From assembly GCA_025210375.1 (NCBI GenBank), contig JAOASB010000007.1, positions 1 to 64,000 on the forward strand: a stretch of DNA of 64,000 nt, in the 5' to 3' direction. The translations under genes and the position numbers were made by a program. The notes beneath the pieces are model-generated. The model searched no databases, was not told where the DNA came from, and worked only from the letters and a program-made list of their open reading frames with translations. The DNA is from Maledivibacter sp. GTDB taxonomy: Bacteria > Bacillota > Clostridia > Peptostreptococcales > Caminicellaceae. Positions 1 to 9,391 of the stretch are shown in pieces. Each line of letters starts with the position of its first letter. Position 1 is the stretch's first letter.

Positions 1-1
1 A

Positions 2-33
2 CCTGAAAGAATAAAATTCTTTTAGGTTTTTTT
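2..33 (+). terminator. Rho-independent terminator of an upstream gene
   Basis: CCTGAAAGAAT (2-12) pairs with ATTCTTTTAGG (16-26) across a 3-nt loop, with one G-U pair, and runs directly into seven T's. It would end a transcript entering from left of the window. Confidence 0.75.
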
Positions 34-214
34 ATATTTAAAATTTTTTTAAAAAATATGTTTAAAAAGTTTTTTTATAGGTATATATATAATATATAAA
101 ATAAAAGGAGATGATAAAAAGAATCCCAAATACTAAAGTAACAATAATTAAAAATATTTAATTATAAAGGGGTGAGTCCACCAAAAAATGAATGAGTTAA
201 ATACAGAGTAATAA
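34..214 (+). other. Unassigned leader-like stretch before a terminator
   Basis: This AT-rich stretch lies between two terminators. It holds a GGAG directly abutting a 16-codon open frame (111-161) and an AAAGGGGTG followed by very short frames near 170-210. None has convincing initiation spacing. A short untranslated RNA ending at the 215-250 terminator is possible, but no known RNA family was recognised. Confidence 0.3.
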
Positions 215-250
215 GACAACTCTCACAGGATAATATGAGGGTTGTCTTTT
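215..250 (+). terminator. Rho-independent terminator
   Basis: GACAACTCTCA (215-225) pairs with TGAGGGTTGTC (236-246), one G-U pair, followed by TTTTATTATTTAT. It ends whatever is transcribed from the preceding 200 bases. Confidence 0.75.
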
Positions 251-326
251 ATTATTTATATGAATCATATTTGCCAATAAATTAAGGTTGAAAAATATAA
301 ATTATTCTAGTAAGATTTTAATAGTT

Positions 327-484
327 GAGGAAATCTCATAACTCTTACTTGGCTAGGCCTAATATGGGAATATCATCCTTAATTTGAATATTTAAGATAT
401 AGCATATTTGGTGGTATAGCTTTGGAGATTTTTAAATCATATATAGTAGATGGCCTTTATATAAGGGGATTATGGAATTTGCTC
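327..484. repeat. Family 1 MITE-like element, long form, with 4-bp target duplication
   Basis: The left end GAGGAAATCTCATAACTC is the imperfect inverse of the right end, which reads ATTATGGAATTTGCTC. The element is directly flanked on both sides by AGTT, a 4-bp target-site duplication. The interior matches the other long copies at 33514, 36495 and 46596 in reverse orientation. Its right end lies only about 8 bp before the ribosome site of the next gene, so it may shape that gene's 5' leader. Confidence 0.85.
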
Positions 485-505
485 AGTTACTAAGGAGGAT
501 ACGTT

Positions 506-1519
506 ATGGAAAGTAATATAATAATAAAAAAACTGATTGTTCATGTATTAGATGCATCAGTTGGCACACCAGTTTTATCAGATTTAGAGTATGACTTAGA
601 TCCAGAAATTAATGAATATATAGAAACCCATATCATTAAATTGTTTAAGGATATAGACTTAAAGAAGGTATACTTTGAAAATAATGATAATGAGGTAAGA
701 ATGGATTGTTTAAGCTTAAAGAAAGGAGAAAAAGATTTTGTTAAGGTGAGTAAGGATATAGCCTCAATGCTGTACAGACTTATGAATCAAAATCCAGATA
801 TTCCCTCGGCAGATTTAATAGTTGTTCTATTTAAATTAGATAATATAGATCATATTGGAATTTTCAAATTTAATTATAAAGAATCCTATATTCATTTTTT
901 ACGTGAGGATGAAAATGGTAGAATTATAAATATTATAAAGCAAAGGACAGCATTACCTTCAATGACACAAAAAATAGATGAAGGTATAATAATAAACATC
1001 CATGATTTTTCAATATTATTAAAGGAAAAGAAATATGAAATAGATGGAGAAAAACAATTTTATCTATCTAGAAAAATACTTCATTCCACAGAAGTGCTAT
1101 CGGATAAAGAAAAAATTGATATTATAAATAAAGCATCAAAAAAAGTTGTAAAAAAATATTGTAATGATGATGTTACTAAGATTGCACAGATAAAGAATGC
1201 AATAGCTGAGAGTGTTGAGGAGAGTAATACCATTAATGTTGAAGAGGTTAGCGATAAAGTCTTTGCAGATAATCCGGAAATGCAAAAAATATATACAGAA
1301 GAGATAGAAAAGCGTGGATTAAAGGAAAAATCTATTAATATAAATGAAAATCTTGAGAAAAGAGTTATGAAAAAACAACGTTTAGTTACTAATGATGGAA
1401 TCGAAATTAAGCTCCCATCTTCATTACTATCTAGACGAGACAAGGTAGAATTTATATCTAATATTGATGGGACGATTTCAATATTATTAAAGAATATAAC
1501 TGAGATAGAAGACAAGTGA
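506..1519 (+). CDS. Nucleoid-associated protein, NdpA/YejK-like (37-kDa family)
   Basis: The 337-residue product resembles the 37-kDa nucleoid-associated family (PF04245). The recognisable parts are the N-terminal block beginning IIIKKLIVHVLD, the DLIVVLF/IGIFKFNYK strands around residues 110-125 and a C-terminal segment ending in a hydrophobic strand. Family members bind the nucleoid; their molecular role is poorly known. It starts at ATG with AAGGAGG nine bases upstream. It stands alone, with a MITE-like element just before it and a terminator just after. No catalytic motif is visible. The family assignment rests on overall similarity and is moderately sure. Confidence 0.7.
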   Translation: MESNIIIKKLIVHVLDASVGTPVLSDLEYDLDPEINEYIETHIIKLFKDIDLKKVYFENNDNEVRMDCLSLKKGEKDFVKVSKDIASMLYRLMNQNPDIPSADLIVVLFKLDNIDHIGIFKFNYKESYIHFLREDENGRIINIIKQRTALPSMTQKIDEGIIINIHDFSILLKEKKYEIDGEKQFYLSRKILHSTEVLSDKEKIDIINKASKKVVKKYCNDDVTKIAQIKNAIAESVEESNTINVEEVSDKVFADNPEMQKIYTEEIEKRGLKEKSININENLEKRVMKKQRLVTNDGIEIKLPSSLLSRRDKVEFISNIDGTISILLKNITEIEDK

Positions 1520-1571
1520 TAGAGTCTCTAAAATACTTATTATTGACAGTTAGATACATATTTTCCCGTGG

Positions 1572-1612
1572 CACCTAAATGAAAAATAGGAAAGGTTCAT
1601 TTAGGTGTTTTA
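1572..1612 (+). terminator. Rho-independent terminator after the NdpA-like gene
   Basis: CACCTAAATGAA (1572-1583) pairs perfectly with TTCATTTAGGTG (1596-1607), then TTTTATGTTTTT. Confidence 0.85.
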
Positions 1613-1630
1613 TGTTTTTGGAAAATAAAA

Positions 1631-1687
1631 ACTTGGAAATCTATAGTATATGGTTTTTATAGAAAGTAATTATGTAATTTGCTTAGT
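1631..1687. repeat. Fused fragments of family 2 and family 1 elements
   Basis: The first part, ACTTGGAAATCTATAGTA, is a family 2 end. It joins TATGGTTTTTATAGAAAG and a family 1 terminus reading ATTATGTAATTTGCTTAG. The same family 2/family 1 junction occurs at about 62761. The rest of the 1520-1819 gap shows nothing else recognisable. Confidence 0.6.
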
Positions 1688-1819
1688 TATTTGTTCTTAT
1701 ATTATTGGACAACATAAAAGCCTTATTGCTATAATATGAATAGCAGATTTTGTTAAAATACTAATTAAGATATATAAATAACTGCAAAGATACTTACTTT
1801 TAATTGAAAGGCTGATAAT

Positions 1820-4219
1820 ATGTGCAATAAGCAGGAGATAAAAATATCAGTTAGAAACTTAGTGGAGTTTGTTCTGCGTTCGGGAGATTTAGATACTAGT
1901 TTTAGAAGTATGTCTAGAGCTGTGGAAGGAATAAAGGCCCACCAAAAAGTACAGGGGTCTCAAGATGAAAACTATGAAGCCGAAGTTACTTTAAAGCATA
2001 GTTTTGAATATAAAGATTTTATATTTTCAATTGAAGGCAGAGCCGATGGGATCATAAAGGAAGACCTAGAAGATAATGTAGAAATTAATGATTTCATGGT
2101 AAATAATTCAGATTTATATTCAATTTGTATAGATGAAATAAAATCTACTACTAGACCTCTAGAAATGATAGACGAAAACTACAATGAAGTTCATTGGGCC
2201 CAAGCAAAATGTTATGCATATATATATGCCCTACAAAATGAACTCACAAACATAGATGTCCAGTTAACATATTTTCATTTAGAAACGGAAATTGTTAAAA
2301 GTATTAGGAAAAGCTTTAGCTTTAAAAGCATAGAAGAATTTTTTTATGATATCATAGATAAATATATAGTTTGGGCAAGCTTTACATCTGAGTGGAGCAT
2401 TCTACGTAATAATTCAGTCAATGAGCTAGTATTTCCCTTTGAAGGTTATAGAACTGGACAAAGACAGCTTGCAGTTTCAGTATATAGGACTATTAGAGAT
2501 GGAAATAAATTATTTGCTCAAGCCCCAACAGGAATAGGAAAAACCATTTCTACTCTTTTTCCCGCTGTAAAAGCCTTTAGTGAAGGACATACTTCTAAGA
2601 TATTTTATCTCACGGCTAAAACTATAGCTAGACAGGTTGCTAAGGAAGCCTTCATGAAAATGAGGGAAAAGGGTTTAAGATTTAAGACACTAACCTTAAC
2701 TGCCAAGGATAAGATATGTTTTAAGGATGAGTCGAGATGTGACCCAGAATATTGTGAATATGCAAAGGGGCATTTTGATAGAGTTAATGATGGACTGTTG
2801 GATATTCTTAGAAATGAAGACGAATTGTCTAGGGGGATAATTGAGGAATATTCAAAAAAGCATAATATTTGTCCATTTGAGTTTTCCCTAGATTTAGCAC
2901 TATGGGCGGATACGGTCATATGTGACTTTAATTATGTTTTTGATCCCAGAGTGTATCTTAAAAGATTTTTTGAATTTGGCAATAATGACTATACGTTTTT
3001 GGTAGATGAAGCCCATAATTTAGTAGATAGAGCGAGGGAGATGTTTTCGGCAACCCTCTACAAAAGACCATTCTTAGATTTAAAAAGGATTTTTAAAGAT
3101 AAAGAGCCTAAAATAGCAAAGGCCTTAGATAAGCTCAATTCATATATGCTTGAAATGAAAAAACTTTGTGGAGATGAACTTTTTTATATACAATATGAAA
3201 TGCCCGATGATATATCATATTTATTAAACAATTTGATGTCAGTAAGTGAAGAGTTTTTGGCTACAAAACAAGGAAAAGAAGGGCATAGGGAACTTCTAGA
3301 TTTATTTTTTGAGGCCTTAAGCTTCACAAGGATTTTAGAATTTTATGATGATAGATATGTAACCTATGTGGAGCAAGATAATAAAGATGTAAAGCTTAAA
3401 ATATTTTGCCTTGATCCATCGTATCTATTAAGTCAAGCAGTTAAAAGAGGCAAAACGGCCATATTTTTTTCTGCTACATTATCGCCTATAGAATATTTTA
3501 AAGACATTTTAGGAGGCCATGACGAGGATACCACATTGAAGCTGTCCTCTCCCTTTGACAAGAGAAATTTATTGCTTATGATAGGTGGCAAGGTATCAAC
3601 AAGATATAGGGACAGGGATAATAGCTACGGCATAATTGCAGATTACATAGAAAAAGTATCAAAGGAAAGGGGAAACTATATGGCCTTTTTTCCTTCATAT
3701 AGATACATGCATGATGTCTATGAAGTATTTAAAGAAAAGTATCCTAAATACAATACTATTATCCAAAGGAATACCATGACAGAGGAAGAAAGGGAAGAAT
3801 ATCTAAGTAGTTTTAATCACAATCCAAGGCAAACACTTGTAAGCTTTGCTGTAATGGGTGGTGTTTTTTCAGAGGGAATAGACCTCAAAGGGGATAGACT
3901 GAGGGGAGCAATAATAGTGGGAGTAGGATTGCCACAAATATGTTTAGAAAAAAATATAATAAGAGATTACTTTAATGAAAAAAATGATAAGGGATTTAAT
4001 TATTCCTATATGTACCCTGGTATGAATAAAGTTCTACAGGCCGCAGGACGAGTTATACGTACTGAAAAGGATAAAGGAGTTATTTTGCTGATAGACGATC
4101 GTTTTATCTATAGTTCCTATAGAATGATTTTTCCAAGAGAGTGGAGTCATAATATAACCGTTTCATCACCGCAACAAGTAGAATCTCGCATCACTTCATT
4201 TTGGAAAAAGAATAAGTAG
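1820..4219 (+). CDS. XPD/DinG-like DNA helicase fused to an N-terminal Cas4-like PD-(D/E)XK nuclease
   Basis: The 799-residue protein has two parts. Residues about 55-180 carry a Cas4/RecB-type nuclease core: GRAD with D76, the DEIK motif (E106, K108) and QAKCY (Q128, Y132). Residues 205-799 are a superfamily 2 DEAD_2 helicase. They contain Walker A APTGIGKT (235-242), four iron-sulfur-type cysteines C300, C307, C312 and C351, the DEAH box at 396-399, a SEGIDL motif and a QAAGRVIRT motif near the end. The protein probably unwinds 5'-tailed or damaged DNA using ATP and cuts or threads single strands through the nuclease domain. All key residues look intact. It starts at ATG with GAAAGG upstream. 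It is alone on its strand with no mobile or defence partner beside it, so a housekeeping repair role is as likely as defence. Confidence 0.85.
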   Translation: MCNKQEIKISVRNLVEFVLRSGDLDTSFRSMSRAVEGIKAHQKVQGSQDENYEAEVTLKHSFEYKDFIFSIEGRADGIIKEDLEDNVEINDFMVNNSDLYSICIDEIKSTTRPLEMIDENYNEVHWAQAKCYAYIYALQNELTNIDVQLTYFHLETEIVKSIRKSFSFKSIEEFFYDIIDKYIVWASFTSEWSILRNNSVNELVFPFEGYRTGQRQLAVSVYRTIRDGNKLFAQAPTGIGKTISTLFPAVKAFSEGHTSKIFYLTAKTIARQVAKEAFMKMREKGLRFKTLTLTAKDKICFKDESRCDPEYCEYAKGHFDRVNDGLLDILRNEDELSRGIIEEYSKKHNICPFEFSLDLALWADTVICDFNYVFDPRVYLKRFFEFGNNDYTFLVDEAHNLVDRAREMFSATLYKRPFLDLKRIFKDKEPKIAKALDKLNSYMLEMKKLCGDELFYIQYEMPDDISYLLNNLMSVSEEFLATKQGKEGHRELLDLFFEALSFTRILEFYDDRYVTYVEQDNKDVKLKIFCLDPSYLLSQAVKRGKTAIFFSATLSPIEYFKDILGGHDEDTTLKLSSPFDKRNLLLMIGGKVSTRYRDRDNSYGIIADYIEKVSKERGNYMAFFPSYRYMHDVYEVFKEKYPKYNTIIQRNTMTEEEREEYLSSFNHNPRQTLVSFAVMGGVFSEGIDLKGDRLRGAIIVGVGLPQICLEKNIIRDYFNEKNDKGFNYSYMYPGMNKVLQAAGRVIRTEKDKGVILLIDDRFIYSSYRMIFPREWSHNITVSSPQQVESRITSFWKKNK

Positions 4220-4342
4220 TATTTTTAATAATATATGAGATAATTTGTGCTTGGGATATGATATAATAACACTATGAAAAATATTGAATAGTCTGTAAAT
4301 TTAATATTACCTATATCTTTAACTTAGTCCAGAGAGTCTTGC

Positions 4343-4397
4343 AGGATGATATTTGCATATTAGGCCTAGCCAAGTAAGAGTTATGCAATTTCCTCAA
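4343..4397. repeat. Family 1 element, right-end fragment
   Basis: This segment, from GGATGATATTTGC through AGTTATGCAATTTCCTC, matches the terminal third of the long family 1 copies; the opposite end is missing. The rest of the gap before the next gene shows no feature. Confidence 0.65.
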
Positions 4398-4473
4398 ATT
4401 ATATATTATTATAGATAACATTGACTTCAGACCAAGGTTCAAATATTTGTAATCTGCTAGGGGGTGAGACAAT

Positions 4474-5925
4474 ATGGAAATATTAAAAAGAAAGTGTGTA
4501 GATAAGAAAGTAGAAGAAGCTTTACAAGAAAACTTAAAGTTTCTTCAAACTGTTATTAATACTATTCCAAATCCAATATTTTATAAAGATAGTGATGGTA
4601 TATATAAACATTGTAATACCGCATTTCTAGAATACTTAGATAAAGAATATGAAGAGGTTATAGGTAAAGGGGTTCATGATATTTATCCAAAGGAGCTTGC
4701 TGATATTTACTATAGAGCTGATAATGAGCTTATGAATAATAAGGGGAAGCAAATCTATGAAGCCAAGTTTATGTACAAAAACCATTCATTGCGTGATGTT
4801 ATCTTTAATAAAGCGACTATCAAAGATAAAAATGATGGTGCCAGCGGTTTAGTAGGTGTAATAATGGATATTACAGAGAGAAAGCTTGCAGCAAAGAATA
4901 TTGAAAGACTATTGAAAATGAAGGATGCCGCTATAGCAATAAATCAAGCCATTATAGCAACAAATAATATTAATGAGTTATTTAACTTAGTTTTAGATAA
5001 GATATCACAAGTAATTGATAATGCTGAATTTTCATGTGTTTTGGTTTTGAATGAAGATAAAAATTTAAGCGTTGCCGCTTGTAAAGGGTATGATGAAGAA
5101 AAATCAAAAAGCTATTTTCTTAACCTAAAGGATACCTTTTTATGGATTAAAACTAAGGGTAAATTAGATAATGCAATTATTATAAATGATATTCAAGAAA
5201 TGCTTAAGGATCGGTTCCCTAATATTTTAGAAAATTACAGAGGTGCTAAAATAGAGTCCTCAATTAGTGCCCCAATAGTAGTAGACGGTGAACTATATGG
5301 TTTTGTAAATGTTGATAGTAGCAGTAATCATTCATTTGATGAGTATGATCTTGATATGATGGGATATCTTAGCAATCAAATTGCCATATTAATTAGCAAT
5401 CATAGGCTTTATAAAGAAATAATATATCTGTCAAGATATGATAAGCTAACTAATGTGTATAATAGAAGTTATTTTGAAGAACTGTTTGGTAGCTACATTA
5501 AAGATGCCATTATAAATAAAAAAGAGTTTCTGTTAGTATTATTCGATTTAAATAGACTGAAGTTTGTAAATGATAACTATGGACATTTGGCAGGTGATAA
5601 GTTAATAAGAGTCTTTTCTAATAGTTTAAGTGATTTAATTGGATCGGAGGATTATTTTGCAAGATTTGGTGGGGACGAATTTATAGCTATTTTTTCTACT
5701 GATGAATGGGAAAAAACAGGAAAAATGTTTGAAGACTTAATTAGGGATTTTAGAAATAATCCGATTATATTTGAACAGAATAATATCATATGTGAGTTTA
5801 GTTATGGCATCGCAAAATTTCCATATGATGGTAAAAACTATGATCAATTAGTCAAAATTGCTGATGAGAGGATGTATAGTTATAAGAAAACAATAAAAAA
5901 TATTCAGAAATTTCACCAAGATTAG
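4474..5925 (+). CDS. PAS-GAF-GGDEF diguanylate cyclase, cytosolic
   Basis: The 483-residue protein has a PAS domain (about 20-140, ending MDITERK), a GAF domain (about 155-305) and a GGDEF domain (about 320-475) with an intact GGDEF at 399-403. It should condense two GTP into cyclic di-GMP in response to a small ligand or redox cue. No membrane segment or signal peptide is present. The inhibitory-site position five residues before GGDEF reads GSED instead of RxxD, so product inhibition may be lost. ATG follows GGGGTGAG. It is monocistronic with its own terminator. Confidence 0.88.
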   Translation: MEILKRKCVDKKVEEALQENLKFLQTVINTIPNPIFYKDSDGIYKHCNTAFLEYLDKEYEEVIGKGVHDIYPKELADIYYRADNELMNNKGKQIYEAKFMYKNHSLRDVIFNKATIKDKNDGASGLVGVIMDITERKLAAKNIERLLKMKDAAIAINQAIIATNNINELFNLVLDKISQVIDNAEFSCVLVLNEDKNLSVAACKGYDEEKSKSYFLNLKDTFLWIKTKGKLDNAIIINDIQEMLKDRFPNILENYRGAKIESSISAPIVVDGELYGFVNVDSSSNHSFDEYDLDMMGYLSNQIAILISNHRLYKEIIYLSRYDKLTNVYNRSYFEELFGSYIKDAIINKKEFLLVLFDLNRLKFVNDNYGHLAGDKLIRVFSNSLSDLIGSEDYFARFGGDEFIAIFSTDEWEKTGKMFEDLIRDFRNNPIIFEQNNIICEFSYGIAKFPYDGKNYDQLVKIADERMYSYKKTIKNIQKFHQD

Positions 5926-5953
5926 AATTGAAATCAAGGAGCAATCCTTATAA

Positions 5954-6009
5954 GGGGCATTTTCCCAACTAAGTATGATCAAAACTTAGGGGCAGATGCC
6001 CTTTTTTTA
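5954..6009 (+). terminator. Rho-independent terminator after the diguanylate cyclase
   Basis: GGGGCAT and CTAAG on the left pair with CTTAG and ATGCCC on the right, interrupted by bulges. The stem is followed by seven T's. Confidence 0.7.
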
Positions 6010-6027
6010 TTTGAAAAAATTATATTT

Positions 6028-6057
6028 TTGTAAAAAAGATTAAAAAGCTAGTATATT
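6028..6057 (+). promoter_or_regulatory. Candidate promoter of the glycogen operon
   Basis: TTGTAA (6028-6033) and TATATT (6052-6057) are separated by 18 bp, about 120 bp upstream of glgB. This is a reading of consensus only. Other AT-rich hexamers nearby could also serve. Confidence 0.4.
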
Positions 6058-6178
6058 TTAATTTATTTGCATATATATAGAAAAGTAAAAAAAATGATTT
6101 ATATAAAAGGCATTTATAAACTTAAGTGAAGTTTATGGAAAAAAAGAAGAACGCAGTAACAAAGGAGGAGAAAAAACT

Positions 6179-8128
6179 GTGGATAGAATTACCATTGACT
6201 ATATTTCTACTGGGACATTGGATACATATCTTTTTCATCAAGGGAATCACTACAAATCTTATAACTTCTTAGGATCACATTTAAGGGAATACAAAGGATT
6301 AAAGGGTGTCAATTTTAATATTTGGGCACCTAATGCTAAGCATGTAAATGTTGTTGGTGATTTTAATAATTGGGTGGGCTTTGGGTATGATATGAAACCA
6401 ATAGGTGATTCAGGGATTTGGAATATATTTATTTCTGGATTAAGGGAAGGAGAAATATATAAGTATGAAATTCATACTAAAAATGGAAGCAAAATCTTAA
6501 AATCCGATCCCTATGCCTTTTATTCAGAATTGAGACCAAATACTGCTTCAATAATAACATGCCTAGAAAAGTATCAATGGAAGGATAAGGAATGGCAAAA
6601 CAAAAAAAATGGGGATATTTATCATGGGTCAATGAACATTTATGAATTACATTTAGGCTCATGGAAAAGAAAATATGATGGAGATTTTTTAAACTATAGA
6701 GAAATCATAGATGACATCCTTACATATGTTGTGGAAATGGGATATACCCATATTGAAATATTGCCACTTATGGAACATCCCTTTGATGGCTCGTGGGGTT
6801 ATCAAACAACAGGATACTTTTCTGTTACAAGTAGATATGGCTGTCCAGAAGACTTTATGTATTTTGTAGATAGATGCCATCAAAGTAATGTAGGGGTAAT
6901 ATTGGATTGGGTACCGGGTCATTTTTGTAAGGATGACCATGGACTATACAAATTTGATGGAGAAGCGGTTTATGAATATGATACACCAGAAATGGCCGAG
7001 AATATTGAGTGGGGAACGGCAGTCTTTGATTATAGCAAAGGGGAGGTAGTAAGCTTTTTAATATCAAATGCTATATTTTGGTTTGATATTTATCATATAG
7101 ATGGATTAAGGGTAGATGCGGTATCCTATATGCTTTATCTGGATTATGGGAAAAAGGATGGTGACTGTGTAAAAAATAAATATGGTGGAAGAGAAAATCT
7201 TGAAGCCATGGAGTTCTTAAAAAAGCTAAATAAAACTGTATTTAATGATTTTCCCCATGGCCTTATGATTGCTGAAGAATCCACATCATGGCCTGGTGTA
7301 ACGGCTCCAATCCATATAGATGGGCTGGGCTTCAATTTCAAGTGGAATATGGGATGGATGAATGATATGTTGAGGTACGTGGAAATGGACCCCATATATA
7401 GGAAATGGCATCATAACCTAATAACCTTTTCATTCACCTATGCATTTACTGAAAACTATATATTGCCCTTATCCCACGACGAAGTAGTTCATGGGAAAAA
7501 ATCATTGATAGAGAAGATGCCAGGAGGGTATTGGGAGAAGTTTGCTAATTTGAGGGTGCTATATTCCTATATGATAGGGCATCCCGGTAAAAAGCTATTG
7601 TTTATGGGCAGTGAATTTGCCCAGTTTATAGAATGGAATTATCAAAGGGAATTGGACTGGGGGATTTTAGATTTTGATATGCATCATAAAATTAAAAGTT
7701 TTGTGAAAGAACTAAATCACTTATACAAAAGAGAAAAATCCTTGTATCAATTAGATAGTGATTACAAGGGCTTCTCATGGATAGATCATCAGAACAATGA
7801 ACAAAGTGTGATAGCCTTCATGAGAAAAGGAATAGAAGAAGATGAATTCATAATAATTATATGCAATTTCACTCCTGTAGCTAGGTATGATTACAAAGTA
7901 GGAGTACCCTATGGGGGTGAATATAAGGAAGTTTTTAATAGTGATTTAGAGAAGTTTGGAGGGAAAGGGGTAATAAACTGTGACAATATTAAATCCTATA
8001 ACAGTAACTGGCATAATCAACCCCATTCAATCCGAATAAAAATTCCGCCCCTTGGGGCATTGTTTATTAAAAAAAAAGCAAAATCTTTAGATTATAAGTT
8101 AAATGCCTTTAATGACCCAAGAGAATGA
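6179..8128 (+). CDS. glgB: 1,4-alpha-glucan branching enzyme
   Basis: The 649-residue GH13 enzyme cuts an alpha-1,4 chain and re-attaches it as an alpha-1,6 branch on glycogen. An N-terminal CBM48-like domain (about 35-125) precedes the barrel. The barrel contains HLGSWKR, the DGSWGYQTTGYF loop, VILDWVPGHF, the nucleophile region DGLRVDAV, the acid region MIAEESTSWP and the late LSHDEVVHGK motif. The length is normal for the family. It starts at GTG, chosen because AAAGGAGG lies eight bases upstream. It is the first of six co-oriented glycogen genes, and 60 bp separate it from glgC. Confidence 0.96.
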   Translation: MDRITIDYISTGTLDTYLFHQGNHYKSYNFLGSHLREYKGLKGVNFNIWAPNAKHVNVVGDFNNWVGFGYDMKPIGDSGIWNIFISGLREGEIYKYEIHTKNGSKILKSDPYAFYSELRPNTASIITCLEKYQWKDKEWQNKKNGDIYHGSMNIYELHLGSWKRKYDGDFLNYREIIDDILTYVVEMGYTHIEILPLMEHPFDGSWGYQTTGYFSVTSRYGCPEDFMYFVDRCHQSNVGVILDWVPGHFCKDDHGLYKFDGEAVYEYDTPEMAENIEWGTAVFDYSKGEVVSFLISNAIFWFDIYHIDGLRVDAVSYMLYLDYGKKDGDCVKNKYGGRENLEAMEFLKKLNKTVFNDFPHGLMIAEESTSWPGVTAPIHIDGLGFNFKWNMGWMNDMLRYVEMDPIYRKWHHNLITFSFTYAFTENYILPLSHDEVVHGKKSLIEKMPGGYWEKFANLRVLYSYMIGHPGKKLLFMGSEFAQFIEWNYQRELDWGILDFDMHHKIKSFVKELNHLYKREKSLYQLDSDYKGFSWIDHQNNEQSVIAFMRKGIEEDEFIIIICNFTPVARYDYKVGVPYGGEYKEVFNSDLEKFGGKGVINCDNIKSYNSNWHNQPHSIRIKIPPLGALFIKKKAKSLDYKLNAFNDPRE

Positions 8129-8188
8129 CCCAAAAACTTGTAACTTGCAACCTAAAACTTGGAACTAACAAATAAGGGGGATTCATCC

Positions 8189-9313
8189 ATGGGAGATCAT
8201 AAAAAAGAGATTGTGGCCATGTTATTAGCTGGAGGTCAAGGATCTAGATTGAAAAAATTAACTAGAAGATTAGCAAAACCTGCCGTACCCTTTGGAGGTA
8301 AGTACAGAATAATTGATTTCACATTAAGTAATTGCTTGAATTCCGATATAGATACAGTTGGAGTATTAACACAGTATCAGCCTCAAGTATTAAATTCTCA
8401 TATAGGAATTGGAAGTCCATGGGATTTAGATAGGAAGGATGGAGGGGTTACAATTCTACCACCCTATGTGGGGCCTAATGGAGGTAGATGGTATAAGGGT
8501 ACTGCAAATGCTATATATGAAAATATGGATTTTATAGATAAATATGAACCAGAATACGTTTTAATATTATCGGGGGATCACATATACAAAATGGATTATT
8601 CTGTACTCATGGAATATCATAAACAAAAATCTGCTGAAGCCACAATTGCAGTTATTGAGGTACCTTTAAACGAAGCCCATAGATTTGGAATAATGAATAT
8701 AGACGAGAATAATAAAATATATGAGTTTGAAGAAAAGCCTCAAAAACCAAAGAGTAACTTGGCTTCAATGGGAATTTATATATTTAATTGGAAGATACTC
8801 AAACAGTACTTGCTTGAAGATGAAGGGGATGAAAGCTCCAATAATGACTTCGGTAAAGATATTATTCCTAAGATGGTAAACAGGGGACTGGATGTATATG
8901 CCCATGTGTTTAATGGTTACTGGAAGGATGTAGGTACCGTTGAAAGTTTATGGGAAGCAAATATGGATTTATTGAGTGAAGATAATAAGCTCAATTTGTA
9001 TGATCGAAGCTGGAGGATATATTCTCAAAATCCCACTAGCCCACCCCATTATATTAGCAACACTGGCAGTGTCAAATCTTCTCTCTTGAATGAAGGTTGT
9101 GTTGTACATGGGGAGGTTCAAAATTCTGTATTGTTTCCGGGTGTATTTATAGGCAAAAATTCAAGGGTAGTAGATTCTGTAATAATGCCCAATACTAGAA
9201 TTGAAGATCATGTGATAGTTAAAAGGGCCATAGTCATGAGTGAGGTTACAGTAAGACAAGGAAGTAGTATAATCAATAAAAATTCAAATGAGATAATTGT
9301 AGTAAATGAATAG
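8189..9313 (+). CDS. glgC: Glucose-1-phosphate adenylyltransferase, catalytic subunit
   Basis: It makes ADP-glucose from ATP and glucose-1-phosphate, the committed step of glycogen synthesis. The N-terminus has the nucleotidyltransferase signature [10 protein letters not shown] and [19 protein letters not shown] and YWKDVGT motifs follow, then a left-handed beta-helix with hexapeptide repeats from about residue 280. The chosen start is ATG with AAGGGGG eight bases before it. An in-frame TTG at 8159 would add ten residues and lacks a ribosome site. It pairs with the catalytically degenerate GlgD encoded next. Confidence 0.95.
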   Translation: MGDHKKEIVAMLLAGGQGSRLKKLTRRLAKPAVPFGGKYRIIDFTLSNCLNSDIDTVGVLTQYQPQVLNSHIGIGSPWDLDRKDGGVTILPPYVGPNGGRWYKGTANAIYENMDFIDKYEPEYVLILSGDHIYKMDYSVLMEYHKQKSAEATIAVIEVPLNEAHRFGIMNIDENNKIYEFEEKPQKPKSNLASMGIYIFNWKILKQYLLEDEGDESSNNDFGKDIIPKMVNRGLDVYAHVFNGYWKDVGTVESLWEANMDLLSEDNKLNLYDRSWRIYSQNPTSPPHYISNTGSVKSSLLNEGCVVHGEVQNSVLFPGVFIGKNSRVVDSVIMPNTRIEDHVIVKRAIVMSEVTVRQGSSIINKNSNEIIVVNE

Positions 9314-9391
9314 TTTAAATCTGCTACCAAAGATAATTGACCCAAATACTTAATGTTAATTTTAAACTTTATCTTAAAAGGGGGATAAGAC

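Noticed and set aside
111..161. 16-codon frame after GGAG
   Set aside because: The ribosome site touches the ATG with no spacer and no homologue comes to mind; kept only as part of an unassigned stretch.
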